Made by a program: the position numbers and the translations under genes
Shown: positions 7,660 through 16,837 of the stretch, piece by piece
Numbering within the stretch: the stretch's first letter is position 1
Layout of the letters: every line of letters starts with the position of its first letter
The notes under the pieces: model-generated
Told to the model about the DNA's origin: nothing
What the model saw: the letters and a program-made list of their open reading frames with translations, nothing else
Databases searched by the model: none
IMG/VR virus record: IMGVR_UViG_3300046009_005938
Coordinates: 1-39,146 of that record
Length of the DNA: 39,146 nt
Direction: 5' to 3' (one strand)
Source of the DNA: a virus

Positions 7660-8892
7660 ATGACTAAAAAGAGTACATTTAGAGCTAAAGTTTATACATT
7701 TTTAAACAGAATTGTTAATATTACTGAGAATAAATCTAAAGGAATTATTAACTATGATTCTGATAATTTATTTCCTCAAAGATTAATAAGAACAGTTAGT
7801 GAAAGTGGAACTGCAACGGCTTGTATAGAAGTATTAAATCAATATATTTACGCTGAAGGATTAGTTAATGAAAAACTAGGTAAATCAAAAGCAAACAATA
7901 ATCAAACGTTTAATGAAGTAATAGCAGAAGCAACAGCCTATGTATCGCTTTTACAAGGTGTAGCGTGGCATGTTAAAAGAGATGGTACTGGTAACCCTAT
8001 TTCAGTTAAATGTATTCCTTACGAGAATATTAGAGTAGCCGATAATGGTAACTATATTTATAACCCTACTTATTCATTAGATTGTAAATTTGATACAACT
8101 AAAGATATTGAATACCCTAAATTTAAAGGTGCTAAAGTATCAAATGAGGAATTAAAAGTAATTGCTAGTTATAAAAATAATGATGGAGAAACATTAGGAG
8201 AGATATTATACCACTTTAATAAAAAACCTGGTCAATACGTTTATTCAATTCCTTCTTATTTTAGTGCTATTTCTGATATTGAAGCGGATGCTGAACAAAG
8301 TAAGTTTGAATTAGAATCAGTTAATAATGCGTTTTTGCCTGGTGGATTTTTAACTATTGTAGGTGACATAGATGACAAAACAGAAGATGAGAACGGTAAA
8401 ACGGAATTAGATTATTATGTTGATACTTGCGAAGCCTTTACTGGAAACGCTAAAGATAGACAAGGTGAAACTGGACGTAATAAATTAATGCTTTTATTTG
8501 CTAAAACTAAAGAGGAGTTACCAGTATATCAATCTGTAAATACTGGCGAAGTATTTAATGCAGTTGAACAAAGCACTCCGAGAGTAGCAAAAAAAGTGGC
8601 TAGAGCTTTTGGAGTTCCTGACTTCTTAGTTAATCTAGGTGGTTCTGTTGGTTTTTCAACTAACATTATATCAGATAATATTGTGTTATTTAACAATAGA
8701 GTTAGACCATTACAAAATTTAATTAGTCAATCTTTACAAATGGTATTTCCTGAAAAAGATTTTAAATTAACTCAAAATAATCCTATTAAATATATTGAGC
8801 CTTTAATTTTATCTAAATTAACAGATAATGAGTTAAGAGCATTAATAGGATATAAACCTAAAACAGATGCCATACCGCCCACTAATAATTAA
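7660..8892 (+). CDS. Portal protein
   Basis: 410 residues, the normal length for a siphovirus portal. It forms the dodecameric DNA channel at the capsid vertex. Features include an N-terminal YDSDNLFPQRLIR region, SESGTATACIEVLNQYI, WHVKRDGTGNPISVKCIPYENIR (stem/wing region), and a late stretch with QSTPRVAKKVARAFGVPDFLVN. It overlaps the next gene by 26 bases. The portal is unusually far from the terminase genes (about 16 kb around the circle) and is separated from the capsid gene by the glycosylation island. Confidence 0.7.
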   Translation: MTKKSTFRAKVYTFLNRIVNITENKSKGIINYDSDNLFPQRLIRTVSESGTATACIEVLNQYIYAEGLVNEKLGKSKANNNQTFNEVIAEATAYVSLLQGVAWHVKRDGTGNPISVKCIPYENIRVADNGNYIYNPTYSLDCKFDTTKDIEYPKFKGAKVSNEELKVIASYKNNDGETLGEILYHFNKKPGQYVYSIPSYFSAISDIEADAEQSKFELESVNNAFLPGGFLTIVGDIDDKTEDENGKTELDYYVDTCEAFTGNAKDRQGETGRNKLMLLFAKTKEELPVYQSVNTGEVFNAVEQSTPRVAKKVARAFGVPDFLVNLGGSVGFSTNIISDNIVLFNNRVRPLQNLISQSLQMVFPEKDFKLTQNNPIKYIEPLILSKLTDNELRALIGYKPKTDAIPPTNN

Positions 8893-9403
8893 ATCAGAGT
8901 TTACAGAATTTGTAAAACTAGGTGCTAATGTTACTAAAAATAGTGATATTGATACCTATATTAAGGATATGCAAGAGATTGAATACAAACCTACTGTGCC
9001 TTTAGTTTTTTATAATGCTATTTGTGGTTCACCTGGCACAGAATTAACAGCTTTTTTAAATGAGTATGTAAAGCCTTATTTAATTTGCGGAGCTTATGAA
9101 AAGTTTTTATTATGGCATGGTCGTAATGTAGCTCAGTTTGGTTTAAGAGAGAATCAAGAAGATACAAGTACACCTATTAGCGATAAAGCAAGGGGTGAAT
9201 TAATAGCAGACGTAAGACGTAAAACAAACGTTTATTTATTAGGAATGAATGATAGGTTAAATGATTTGAGTTACACATTTGATGGAATGGTTTATGATTT
9301 TACTTCGTGTGAAGTTTCTAAATCGAAGCCTAAAATAGGAATGAAACAAGTTGGTGGTAATAGAAATAAATACTGGGATAAAAAATTACAAAGATGGTTA
9401 TAA
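8867..9403 (+). CDS. Putative head-tail connector / adaptor protein
   Basis: 178 residues, mostly helical. LIIKSEFTEFVKLGANVTKNSDIDTYIKDMQE and the following helices (TELTAFLNEYVKPYLICGAYEKFL) resemble the small helical connector proteins encoded after portals in Bacteroidetes phages. The start lies inside the portal gene in another frame, and the end overlaps the next gene by ten bases. The basic C-terminal tail (GNRNKYWDKKLQRWL) may contact DNA or portal. The role is inferred from position and resemblance. Confidence 0.55.
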   Translation: MPYRPLIIKSEFTEFVKLGANVTKNSDIDTYIKDMQEIEYKPTVPLVFYNAICGSPGTELTAFLNEYVKPYLICGAYEKFLLWHGRNVAQFGLRENQEDTSTPISDKARGELIADVRRKTNVYLLGMNDRLNDLSYTFDGMVYDFTSCEVSKSKPKIGMKQVGGNRNKYWDKKLQRWL

Positions 9404-9729
9404 AAAGAGTTAAAGGTGATACTTATTCACTAGATATTACAATAACTAATACTTCAGATGAGCCAATAGACTTAACTGATTGTACTGTATTTTTTACAGT
9501 TAAACGTAATTTACAAGATACAGATGCTCAGGCTTTAATTAATAAATCAGTTACGTCATTTTCAAGTCCTACAACTGGAGATTTATCTATACCGTTATTA
9601 GCTTCTGATGTTGATTATGTTGGTGAATTTTACTACGATGTTAAAATTAAAGCATTAACCGGTGTTATTACTTCCGTTATTACAGATAAATTTATTTTAT
9701 TAGATCACGTTACAATTAGAACTTCATAA
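9394..9729 (+). CDS. Small beta-sandwich baseplate/fibre-associated protein (BppU N-terminal-like)
   Basis: 111 residues. The pattern VKGDTYSLDITITNTSDEPIDLTDCTV then FFTVKRN...DAQALI...GEFYYDVKI matches the Ig-like domain at the N-terminus of BppU-type baseplate proteins, here as a free-standing protein. It sits directly before the tailspike gene, so it probably connects the spike to the tail tip. Confidence 0.65.
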   Translation: MVIKRVKGDTYSLDITITNTSDEPIDLTDCTVFFTVKRNLQDTDAQALINKSVTSFSSPTTGDLSIPLLASDVDYVGEFYYDVKIKALTGVITSVITDKFILLDHVTIRTS

Positions 9730-9730
9730 T

Positions 9731-11929
9731 ATGCCATCATATAAATTAACCGTAAATAATGCCAAAGTCATTTTAAAAACAATGGCTAATTATATAATTA
9801 ATTTAACTGGCATAAAAGATAATTTAACTGGAACTGGCAATGTAACTAATGGTAAAATAGATTGGACTTTACAAGATTTTACAAATACAGCTAGTTGGTT
9901 TACTACTAATAATCCAGTTTTATTATTAGGTCAAAAAGCTATTGAAACAGATGATTTATTAACAGCTCCTAAATTTAAAATAGGAAATGGTGTAACGGAT
10001 TGGAATAGTTTACCATATTTTAGTTCAGGAGGAGGAAGCGGTGCAGTTGAAACAGTAACTGGTACAAACGTAGACAATACAGATCCTTTAAATCCTATTA
10101 TTGATATTCCTAATTTAGAACAAATAACAGCATTGACTGTAACGATTACAAACCCGATTCAAACAGAATCAAATATTACGGTTTATGAACCTTTACCATC
10201 AATTGATGTAGCAGTTACAATAGATGCTGATGGAATTTATATAGTAAACGATAGTAACACAAATAACTTATTTCAAGTTGATAGGGTTGCTGGAACTATA
10301 ACTAAAAACGGTGTAGATATTGCAACGGTTAATGATATACCAACTGTAGATACAACCATTATAGACGGCTCAACTAATCCAGTTGACGGTAATGCTGTAT
10401 TTGATGCTTTAGCTTTAAAAGCACCTTTAGCATCTCCAACATTTACTGGGACTGTTAATTTAAGTGGCAATACAGCATCTAGGTTAATGATGACAGATGC
10501 TAGTAAAAATATTGTTTCTACTGGTTTATTTGTTACACCAGAAATGTTTAATGCAAATGCTGGAGATGGTACGACTGATTCAAGTGCAGCTATACAGTCT
10601 TGTATTGATAGTGGTTTTGCTGTTTGCTTAACTGGTGGTCGTAATTATAGAATATCAACAGAAATATCTATTACAGATAGTCGTTATATATTTGGGACTG
10701 GTGAGGGTGCGAAAATATCAACCGCTACAAATATTGTATTATTTAGGGTAACTGGAAATAATAATAACTTTTTTAATTTAAAATTAGAGGGTGCAGTTTC
10801 TGGCGGTTCTGGTGCTACAAATTTTGGTATTTGGGCTGATGGTGTTGCAGGCTTAACGTCTTATAGAATTAATAATAAAGTATCTAATTGTTCGTTTACT
10901 AATCTTTATTATGGTGTTGCTACTCGTAACATGGTTGGAACATCAAGCGCTACAAAACACGAAGGGGCTTTTGCTGTATCTGACTGTTCATTTACTGGAT
11001 GTTTAGCCGGGTTTATTGCATTAGGTAGAGGTGAATATAACACAATAACTAACTGTAAATTTTACGGTAACACAACTGGAGTATCTTTTACTGGAGGTAA
11101 TAACAGTATTACTGGCGGCACTATTACAGATAATACAACTGGTATATCTGTTTTATCAGGTACTAATGATGGGCATAGTTCAGCTACTGGAGTAATGATA
11201 AACCATAATACTACAAATATTAATTGTACTCATACATTAGGATATTTATTTAATGGATGTATGATTTACGCTGGTTCTGTTACTTTAACAGGAACTGGTA
11301 AAACTGTTTTCTTAGGATGCTGGTTTTCGATGTCAACTTATACATTAACAATAACAAATAGCCCTGTTTATTTTAATAACTGTGAATTTGTAGTAGTTCC
11401 AACAACATATACACTAACTGGCACTGCTCCAATAATGAATAAAAGTTATAGTGGTGCATCAAAATTATTAACACCCACTACAACTACTACTAATACTGAG
11501 TTAATTAATAATAATAATTTAAGTGATGTTGGAAGTGCCACAACTTCAAGAAACAATATACTACCTTCTAAAACTGGTAATAGTTTAAAAGTACTTCGTG
11601 TAAATGCTGGTGAAACTGATTATGAATTAGCGACAATTAGCGGAGGTAGTGGCATAACACGTTCTATAAATATAGGTCAAAGTGGCTCTGTAAGTGCTGG
11701 TGCAACTGCTAGTACTGATTATGTTTATATATTTACTGGATTAGGTACTTTAACACTACCAACAGCAGTAGGTAATACAAACCAATATACTGTTAAAAAT
11801 AGTCATTCAGCTAATATAACAGTAGATTTTACAAGCGGTCAAAATGCAGACGGAAGCACAAGTATTACAATAGTACCAAATCAATCTTTAGATTTTATTT
11901 CAAATAACTCAAATTATATAATTATATAA
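9731..11929 (+). CDS. Tail fibre / tailspike with pectate-lyase-like beta-helix
   Basis: 732 residues. Residues about 50-100 (WFTTNNPVLLLGQKAI...KFKIGNGVTDWNSLPYF) match an N-terminal fibre domain shared by many phage receptor-binding proteins. A linker with STNPVDGNAVFDALALKA precedes the pectate-lyase-superfamily start (MFNANAGDGTTDSSAAIQSCIDSG), and Asn/Thr/Gly-rich beta-helix rungs run to about residue 580. The C-terminal 70 residues look like a small beta trimerisation domain. It probably binds and perhaps cleaves host surface polysaccharide. No catalytic residues can be assigned by eye. Confidence 0.8.
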   Translation: MPSYKLTVNNAKVILKTMANYIINLTGIKDNLTGTGNVTNGKIDWTLQDFTNTASWFTTNNPVLLLGQKAIETDDLLTAPKFKIGNGVTDWNSLPYFSSGGGSGAVETVTGTNVDNTDPLNPIIDIPNLEQITALTVTITNPIQTESNITVYEPLPSIDVAVTIDADGIYIVNDSNTNNLFQVDRVAGTITKNGVDIATVNDIPTVDTTIIDGSTNPVDGNAVFDALALKAPLASPTFTGTVNLSGNTASRLMMTDASKNIVSTGLFVTPEMFNANAGDGTTDSSAAIQSCIDSGFAVCLTGGRNYRISTEISITDSRYIFGTGEGAKISTATNIVLFRVTGNNNNFFNLKLEGAVSGGSGATNFGIWADGVAGLTSYRINNKVSNCSFTNLYYGVATRNMVGTSSATKHEGAFAVSDCSFTGCLAGFIALGRGEYNTITNCKFYGNTTGVSFTGGNNSITGGTITDNTTGISVLSGTNDGHSSATGVMINHNTTNINCTHTLGYLFNGCMIYAGSVTLTGTGKTVFLGCWFSMSTYTLTITNSPVYFNNCEFVVVPTTYTLTGTAPIMNKSYSGASKLLTPTTTTTNTELINNNNLSDVGSATTSRNNILPSKTGNSLKVLRVNAGETDYELATISGGSGITRSINIGQSGSVSAGATASTDYVYIFTGLGTLTLPTAVGNTNQYTVKNSHSANITVDFTSGQNADGSTSITIVPNQSLDFISNNSNYIII

Positions 11930-11931
11930 CA

Positions 11932-13482
11932 ATGTCATATACTCCAAATAATCCAAACGGTCAAGCATCATCTGCTAATAGTTCACCAGTTACTTTATCA
12001 ACTGAGCAAGAAACTATATTTGATTCTATCAATGATAAGGCAGCAACTGCTATTATTGATTTGCCAACAGACGTAACACCATCTTTACCAGTAAGAGTAT
12101 CACCACAGAAATATAATGACTGTTCATTTTCAAATGTAGGAAGTGGATTATTAACTACTGATTTTATACAAATAGCTAATGGTACTGGTATGACTATTTC
12201 TCAAAGTGCTGGTAACTTAGTTATTGCAACTGGTACAACTGTAAATGCTGAGTTTGTGGCTCGCGGAGTTTTCAAAGTTAACGGTGCAAATACATTAAAA
12301 GAAATTACCACATTATCACAAAGAATTGTAAATAATAATTTTTATGTAGAATTAGTAGATATTATTGGGGATGCTTTGCCTTACAATATTATTAGTACTA
12401 CAAGTGTAGATGTAACTAAAACTGCTCATGGTTATACTACTCAAGATGTAGGGCAAAGAATGGATTTATGTGCTTTATCTAGTGTAGGCGTACCAATGGA
12501 AGGTGTTATAGCTTCTATACCAGACGGTAACACAATACGTTTTACTGTTGCTGGTTATCCTGCTAGTGGTTCTGGTACATTGTCATTAACTGGTTATAAC
12601 AAAATAGAATTACTTTATACCAGTACAACAGCTACAAACTTATCATTTAATACTAGACGTAGAGGATGGCAAAATACTGCTGCAACTGCAACGATTAATA
12701 CAAGTGCTTCAGGTCACATGGTCTCTGTTAATTCAGATAATGGTGTTGCATCATTAGCGGATAAAACTTTAGTAGCTGGTATTGCATTAACAGATAGGAC
12801 TAGTTGGGATACAAATATTCCACAAGTTGACGTTGATATGTACGTTCAAATTAGAGCTAAGAACGGAACAACTGCACCAGCTAGTACAACTACTTGGACA
12901 ATTGGGATGATACGTGTTGAGGACTTTATTAGTAGTCAAGTTTCTATTGTAGGTACTAGACAACAATCATTAAACAACTCTTTGCCTGTACGAGTTTTAT
13001 CCGCACCTAGTACGGCTGTTACCGGTACAATTACAGCTAATCAAGGAACTGCTGCTGCTACTGCATGGTTAGCAAATCGACTAATTCCAGTCTCTGCAAA
13101 TACTGGTGATACTGGTGCAAAAATAGCAACTGGCAACGGTGCTACTTTAACAAATACAACTGCAAAAGGAATTTCAGCAACAATAAATTTAGGTGCTGTT
13201 ACTGGTACATTACCAACTGCTGTATTTAAAATACAATATTCAAATGATGCTGGTACTACATGGTTAGATTTACCTAATGCTACAACTGCAAGTTTAACTG
13301 TTACTGGTGCTTATGGTATAATTGTTTACCCAGCTATTACAACTGCTGCTGGTACTTCATCCGCTGGAAGTGTAGCTTTGGTTAACGCTGTTATGCCTAG
13401 AACGTTTAGATTTGTTTGGACTATTGGAGGAACTACACCATCATTTACTATTACTAATATTCAATTAACTTATTTATTATAA
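11932..13482 (+). CDS. Virion appendage / fibre-like protein
   Basis: 516 residues, low in charge and rich in Thr, Ser, Ala and Gly, as in exposed beta-structured virion proteins. The motif SLPVRV occurs twice (about residues 69-74 and 351-356) and may mark repeated modules. The C-terminal half (SANTGDTGAKIATGNGATLTNT..., FKIQYSNDAGTTWLDL) looks like a beta-sandwich domain common in decorative structural proteins. It starts three bases after the tailspike stop and overlaps the next gene by one base. Confidence 0.65.
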   Translation: MSYTPNNPNGQASSANSSPVTLSTEQETIFDSINDKAATAIIDLPTDVTPSLPVRVSPQKYNDCSFSNVGSGLLTTDFIQIANGTGMTISQSAGNLVIATGTTVNAEFVARGVFKVNGANTLKEITTLSQRIVNNNFYVELVDIIGDALPYNIISTTSVDVTKTAHGYTTQDVGQRMDLCALSSVGVPMEGVIASIPDGNTIRFTVAGYPASGSGTLSLTGYNKIELLYTSTTATNLSFNTRRRGWQNTAATATINTSASGHMVSVNSDNGVASLADKTLVAGIALTDRTSWDTNIPQVDVDMYVQIRAKNGTTAPASTTTWTIGMIRVEDFISSQVSIVGTRQQSLNNSLPVRVLSAPSTAVTGTITANQGTAAATAWLANRLIPVSANTGDTGAKIATGNGATLTNTTAKGISATINLGAVTGTLPTAVFKIQYSNDAGTTWLDLPNATTASLTVTGAYGIIVYPAITTAAGTSSAGSVALVNAVMPRTFRFVWTIGGTTPSFTITNIQLTYLL

Positions 13483-13694
13483 TGATACTAACACCAAACG
13501 AAACACACTTTTTAATATGGGCAGCCTTTACAATGGTAACTGTATTAGGATTCATAGGAGCTTTAGGAGTTAAAGCATTAATGAACATGGGCAAAGATTT
13601 AAACGAAATTAAGATAGCGGTTAAAGAGGTTGCAACCAAACACGATGAAACCGAAAAGCGAGTTACACGATTAGAAAACCACGTATTCGAATAG
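13482..13694 (+). CDS. Small membrane protein, XhlA/holin-associated type
   Basis: 70 residues with one hydrophobic segment (about residues 10-33) followed by an amphipathic coiled coil (DLNEIKIAVKEVATKHDETEKRVTRLENHVFE). This layout is seen in haemolysin XhlA-like phage proteins. It lies immediately upstream of the endolysin, supporting a role in lysis, but a tail-linked role is also possible. Confidence 0.55.
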   Translation: MILTPNETHFLIWAAFTMVTVLGFIGALGVKALMNMGKDLNEIKIAVKEVATKHDETEKRVTRLENHVFE

Positions 13695-13696
13695 TT

Positions 13697-14089
13697 ATGG
13701 CATCAAGAGATAAAAAAGATTTAAGACCCGAGTTAGTTCAGGCATACGAACAAGCGTTTGAAAAGTATAAATCATTATACCCAAATGAACCACAGCCATT
13801 TATTACTTGTACGTATAGAAGTGGTGAGGAACAAAATAAACTTTATACTCAAGTTCCTAAAGTAACCAATGCTAAAGCTGGACAAAGCCCACACAATTAC
13901 AATCCATCATTTGCTTTTGATATTGCATTTATAACAGTTGATAATAAAGTAAGTTGGAATGCTAAGTACTTTAAAATGTTTGCGGATTGCATTACAAGTG
14001 ATGTTATTAGTTGGGGTGGATCGTGGGTAAACTTTAAAGATGCACCTCACTTCGAATTAAAAAATTGGAAAACTTATATTAAGAAATAA
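13697..14089 (+). CDS. Endolysin, peptidase M15 family
   Basis: 130 residues, a single compact domain with no signal peptide. TYRSGEEQNKLY is followed by SPHNYNPSFAFDIAF and then APHFEL, giving the expected zinc ligands His66, Asp75 and His118 of VanY / L-Ala-D-Glu-type peptidases. It cleaves the peptide part of peptidoglycan to release progeny. It is flanked by two small membrane proteins, one of which should act as the holin, and ends one base into the next start. Confidence 0.85.
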   Translation: MASRDKKDLRPELVQAYEQAFEKYKSLYPNEPQPFITCTYRSGEEQNKLYTQVPKVTNAKAGQSPHNYNPSFAFDIAFITVDNKVSWNAKYFKMFADCITSDVISWGGSWVNFKDAPHFELKNWKTYIKK

Positions 14090-14352
14090 TGAAAACATTT
14101 ATAACTAAACTATTTTCATCATTAGATAATCATTCACTCGGATATAGTGGAAGGAAATTAACAGCTCTATTCTCTATTTTAATGGGGGCTTATATCACTT
14201 ATGCTAAACTACCTATTGAAGCACAGTTACACGCATTATACGCATGGCAATTACTTTGTGTGTTATGTTTGGGTATTGTAACGGCTGAGCAAATCATAAA
14301 ATTAAAAAACGGTTCACCTGATAAGCAACCCACCGATAAACCCAACGCCTAA
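14089..14352 (+). CDS. Putative holin
   Basis: 87 residues with two hydrophobic segments (about 24-41 and 52-70), a basic N-terminus and a polar C-terminus (KNGSPDKQPTDKPNA). Size, topology and position right after the endolysin fit a class II-like holin, which would permeabilise the inner membrane. Its 3' end overlaps the opposite-strand gene by 39 bases. Confidence 0.6.
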   Translation: MKTFITKLFSSLDNHSLGYSGRKLTALFSILMGAYITYAKLPIEAQLHALYAWQLLCVLCLGIVTAEQIIKLKNGSPDKQPTDKPNA

Positions 14353-14886
14353 ACCAACACAACCACCTTGTAACAATCCTTTTCTATACTTCTTTTTTAT
14401 CTCTTGTTTGAGTGCTATCTCATTAACACTATCAACAGTTAACTGATATTTTTGAATAGCTATAATATCCATTAAATTACCTGATACAGTAGAATAGTTA
14501 GTAATTTGATTAGCTTGGTTTTGTATTATATCCTGATTTACACTATCAACTTTCTGACATTCATTATAAAGTATAGTTAAATTATTGATGCAAGTAGAAT
14601 CAGAAACGTAAATAAGGCTATCTTTTATCCTATCCCTACCTTTAATATACTTAGGCTTTAAATGGCTTAAACTGTCATTCTTAGCCCTAAGCAATTTATT
14701 ATTTTCTATTACAGTTTCAATAATATAATTCTTATCTTCTATTATTTCTTTTAACTGATCACTAGGTGTTATAGTTACTATCTTAGGTTCACCACCTCTA
14801 CAATCTTTTAGATATACAGATGCTAGGATGATTAGTAATGCCATTACTAAGTAAGGCAGGATTTGTTTAAATGTTAGGATTTTCAT
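14314..14886 (-). CDS. Membrane-anchored coiled-coil protein, possible spanin-like lysis protein
   Basis: 190 residues. An N-terminal hydrophobic segment (about 9-27) is followed by a long charged helical region with coiled-coil character (about 40-165) and a glycine-rich hydrophobic C-terminus (about 172-189, GGCVGLGVGFIGGLLIR). One membrane anchor at each end with a periplasm-length coiled coil would suit a protein bridging two membranes. A Cys at residue 29 lacks a clear lipobox. It lies opposite the lysis genes but points the other way, so it is expressed with the minus-strand genes. The spanin role is a guess from topology. Confidence 0.5.
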   Translation of the reverse strand: MKILTFKQILPYLVMALLIILASVYLKDCRGGEPKIVTITPSDQLKEIIEDKNYIIETVIENNKLLRAKNDSLSHLKPKYIKGRDRIKDSLIYVSDSTCINNLTILYNECQKVDSVNQDIIQNQANQITNYSTVSGNLMDIIAIQKYQLTVDSVNEIALKQEIKKKYRKGLLQGGCVGLGVGFIGGLLIR

Positions 14887-14887
14887 G

Positions 14888-15076
14888 TTAGTTATTTATT
14901 ACAACGTTTGATTTACTAAAGTCCATATCTTTATGATAATAAGTAAATATACCACCATAAATAAGTTCTTTAAATTTAGTTCTATGCCTTAATTGAAAGC
15001 CATTATGTTTTTCTTTTGGTTTAATATAAGTAACTAAAACACCTTGTTTTGATATTACTTGAATTACTGTTTCCAT
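14888..15076 (-). CDS. Small protein of unknown function
   Basis: 62 residues from the ATG at 15076, which begins METVIQV. The longer reading from 15112 would overlap the upstream gene by 26 bases, whereas the METV start leaves a 10-base spacer and matches the first codons of two neighbouring genes. Basic and aromatic; no motif recognised. Confidence 0.6.
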   Translation of the reverse strand: METVIQVISKQGVLVTYIKPKEKHNGFQLRHRTKFKELIYGGIFTYYHKDMDFSKSNVVINN

Positions 15077-15086
15077 ATCCGTAAAT

Positions 15087-15242
15087 TTAGCTTTTTTTAT
15101 TATACAATTCAATACTTTTTTTGCGTTCTTTTAATGTTTCTAATTTAGCTTCATAAGTTATTACTTTATCTTTTAAAGATTTAATACATTCACTTAGTGC
15201 TATAATTTCACATTTTAATAGTTTCATATCTACTGTTTCCAT
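15087..15242 (-). CDS. Small coiled-coil protein
   Basis: 51 residues beginning METVDMKLLKCE and almost entirely a charged amphipathic helix (ECIKSLKDKVITYEAKLET). It overlaps the stop of the upstream gene by 13 bases and shares its first codons with the genes at 15076 and 15860. Unknown function; oligomerisation through the helix is likely. Confidence 0.6.
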   Translation of the reverse strand: METVDMKLLKCEIIALSECIKSLKDKVITYEAKLETLKERKKSIELYNKKS

Positions 15243-15619
15243 TGTTTTCGGGTTTTAAATATTTCGTAAAGTTCTTTTGACGTATGCAATGTATCTACAT
15301 CTGGATTTATATTTCTCCAAACCATGGTCATTCCATCTTCATAAGGCTTATAGTTATGTAAAGTCCATTTTAAAATATCTTCACATTCCTTTTCCTTTTC
15401 AGCTAGTTGATCTTGTAAATTATCAGCTCTTACACTTTCTGTCTGAGCTATTCCTTTATATTCAGCTAGTTGCTCGGTTAGGTGTTTTGTTTGTTGGTCT
15501 GCGTATTTTTGCAATAATTCAGCAAACTTATTTGTATTTATGCCAATATAGCCACCCTCGTCATGATCTTCTAAATCATATTTATGTTCTTCTGCAAATT
15601 TTATCGTTTCCTTATCCAT
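15230..15619 (-). CDS. Coiled-coil early protein of unknown function
   Basis: 129 residues from the ATG at 15619, one base after the upstream stop; the longer reading from 15664 would overlap that gene by 44 bases. An acidic N-terminus (MDKETIKFAEEHKYDLEDHDEGG) is followed by a coiled coil (about 35-80, QKYADQQTKHLTEQLAEY...) and a mixed C-terminal region with TMVWRNINPDVDTLHTSKEL. No family recognised. Confidence 0.65.
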   Translation of the reverse strand: MDKETIKFAEEHKYDLEDHDEGGYIGINTNKFAELLQKYADQQTKHLTEQLAEYKGIAQTESVRADNLQDQLAEKEKECEDILKWTLHNYKPYEDGMTMVWRNINPDVDTLHTSKELYEIFKTRKQWKQ

Positions 15620-15620
15620 T

Positions 15621-15860
15621 TTACCTTGTTTTAATGTTATGCAACTTATTAAATCTGTATTCACGCCATGAAGCGTATGATTTTATACTTGTACCTTTTA
15701 GTTTTTTATCAATATAATCATCTTTAAAAAACTTATCTTCTTCTTCATTATTCATATAAACCTCTTTAATCTCGTATTTACACTCATACTGTTCAAATAC
15801 TTTATTAAGCAATAGAGAGTTAAATTTATCTTTTGGTAGTTTTATTACTATTGTTTCCAT
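15621..15860 (-). CDS. Small protein of unknown function
   Basis: 79 residues starting METIVIKLPKDKF. Lysine- and glutamate-rich, with no membrane segment or known motif. Its start overlaps the last base of the ERF gene, so it is likely translated from the same message. It is the third gene in this stretch with a METV/METI start. Confidence 0.65.
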   Translation of the reverse strand: METIVIKLPKDKFNSLLLNKVFEQYECKYEIKEVYMNNEEEDKFFKDDYIDKKLKGTSIKSYASWREYRFNKLHNIKTR

Positions 15861-16498
15861 TACTTCAAAGTAGTTTTAAGTTTATTCTTTTCAGTTATTA
15901 CTGTTTGTATATTCTTTTGAATAGTAGTAAATGAATCGTAAGTAGTTTTTAATTCTGCTAATGTTTTACACTTTTTAAGTTCATCTAAGGCAGAAGTTTC
16001 TAATGCTTTTAAATCAACTTTAGGCGTTTCTAATTTAGGTGGTTCAGGTAGTTTTACTGGTTCAGACTTCTTTAAATCAGGATTATCAATATCATCTTCA
16101 TCGGTAGCAATATGAAAATATTTTAATAAAAAGTAACGTTCACCATAAGTTAAGGCAGAACCTACACCTTTATCCCAATCGTTTTGCCCATTAGCCCCGA
16201 ATAGATTTTCATCACGTTCACCTGTTGCAGTATCTACCCAAGTAAATCGCATCATTACTTTAGAGTTAATTTCAGACTTACTACCGTTACGGGTTAAATA
16301 ATCTTGTCTTACATTATCAATAGATAATACTTCAATCTTTAATATTAAACCTAATTCGTTCATTAGTGGTTTAATATGTTCTAGTACTTTATTTCCAGTA
16401 ACATATTCAAAGTTATTACCTTTTTTATCCTTACCTAATCCACTAACTTTTTGTTGAATAGTTAGTAATTTTTGGTATATGTTTAATGTCTTTTCCAT
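15860..16498 (-). CDS. erf: ERF-family single-strand annealing recombinase
   Basis: 212 residues. The N-terminal 140 residues match the ERF superfamily: IYQKLLTIQQKVSGLGKDKKGNNFEYVTGNKVLEHI, then MNELGLILKIEV, and the signature GSALTYGERYFLLKYFHIATDEDDIDNP (about 113-140). The C-terminal part is a linker rich in Pro and Lys, then a helical tail. ERF proteins anneal complementary single strands and support recombination-dependent replication or genome circularisation. An OB-fold single-strand binding protein is encoded just upstream, the usual partner. It lies in the minus-strand early operon. Confidence 0.85.
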   Translation of the reverse strand: MEKTLNIYQKLLTIQQKVSGLGKDKKGNNFEYVTGNKVLEHIKPLMNELGLILKIEVLSIDNVRQDYLTRNGSKSEINSKVMMRFTWVDTATGERDENLFGANGQNDWDKGVGSALTYGERYFLLKYFHIATDEDDIDNPDLKKSEPVKLPEPPKLETPKVDLKALETSALDELKKCKTLAELKTTYDSFTTIQKNIQTVITEKNKLKTTLK

Positions 16499-16501
16499 GT
16501 C

Positions 16502-16834
16502 TTAATTCTCGTTAAATTCATTACTATTTACATACTCAATACAATCAATAATTTCAGCGCATAATTTACGCTTTGACTGTGCCGTTAAGATTTGAAAGTA
16601 ATAATCATCATAATGATAAATATCATCTTTATCAGTCATTGGGTTAACTAATGGAAATCTAGTAACTGATTTAATCCATTGAGCCTTAATAGACCATGCA
16701 GAAGGTATTTCAACTACTGTCCAAGTAAGTTCTTTACGTTCATCTATTGTGTCACCACGTTCAAATGTTTCTTGAGTTCCAATAATAAAACCCTCAATTT
16801 GTTCTTTTGTTAGTTTGCTAATATCGTTTTTCAT
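16502..16834 (-). CDS. Early protein of unknown function
   Basis: 110 residues. Acidic, with DISKLTKEQIEGFIIGTQETFERGDTID at the N-terminus, a beta-rich centre (ELTWTVVEIPSAWSIKAQWI) and DDIYHYDDYYFQIL. No recognised family. It starts directly after a structured leader (16838-16922) whose U-run ends four bases before the ATG, so its expression is probably controlled by that element. ERF follows three bases downstream. Confidence 0.65.
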   Translation of the reverse strand: MKNDISKLTKEQIEGFIIGTQETFERGDTIDERKELTWTVVEIPSAWSIKAQWIKSVTRFPLVNPMTDKDDIYHYDDYYFQILTAQSKRKLCAEIIDCIEYVNSNEFNEN

Positions 16835-16837
16835 AAA

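Noticed and set aside
10273-10470. Minus-strand open frame within the tailspike gene
   Set aside because: Shadow of a clearly coding plus-strand gene.
13454-13639. Minus-strand open frame over the small membrane protein gene
   Set aside because: Antisense shadow of the 13482-13694 gene.
15277-15717. 146-residue plus-strand open frame
   Set aside because: It is antisense to two tightly packed minus-strand genes, has hydrophobic antisense-like composition and no promoter or leader.
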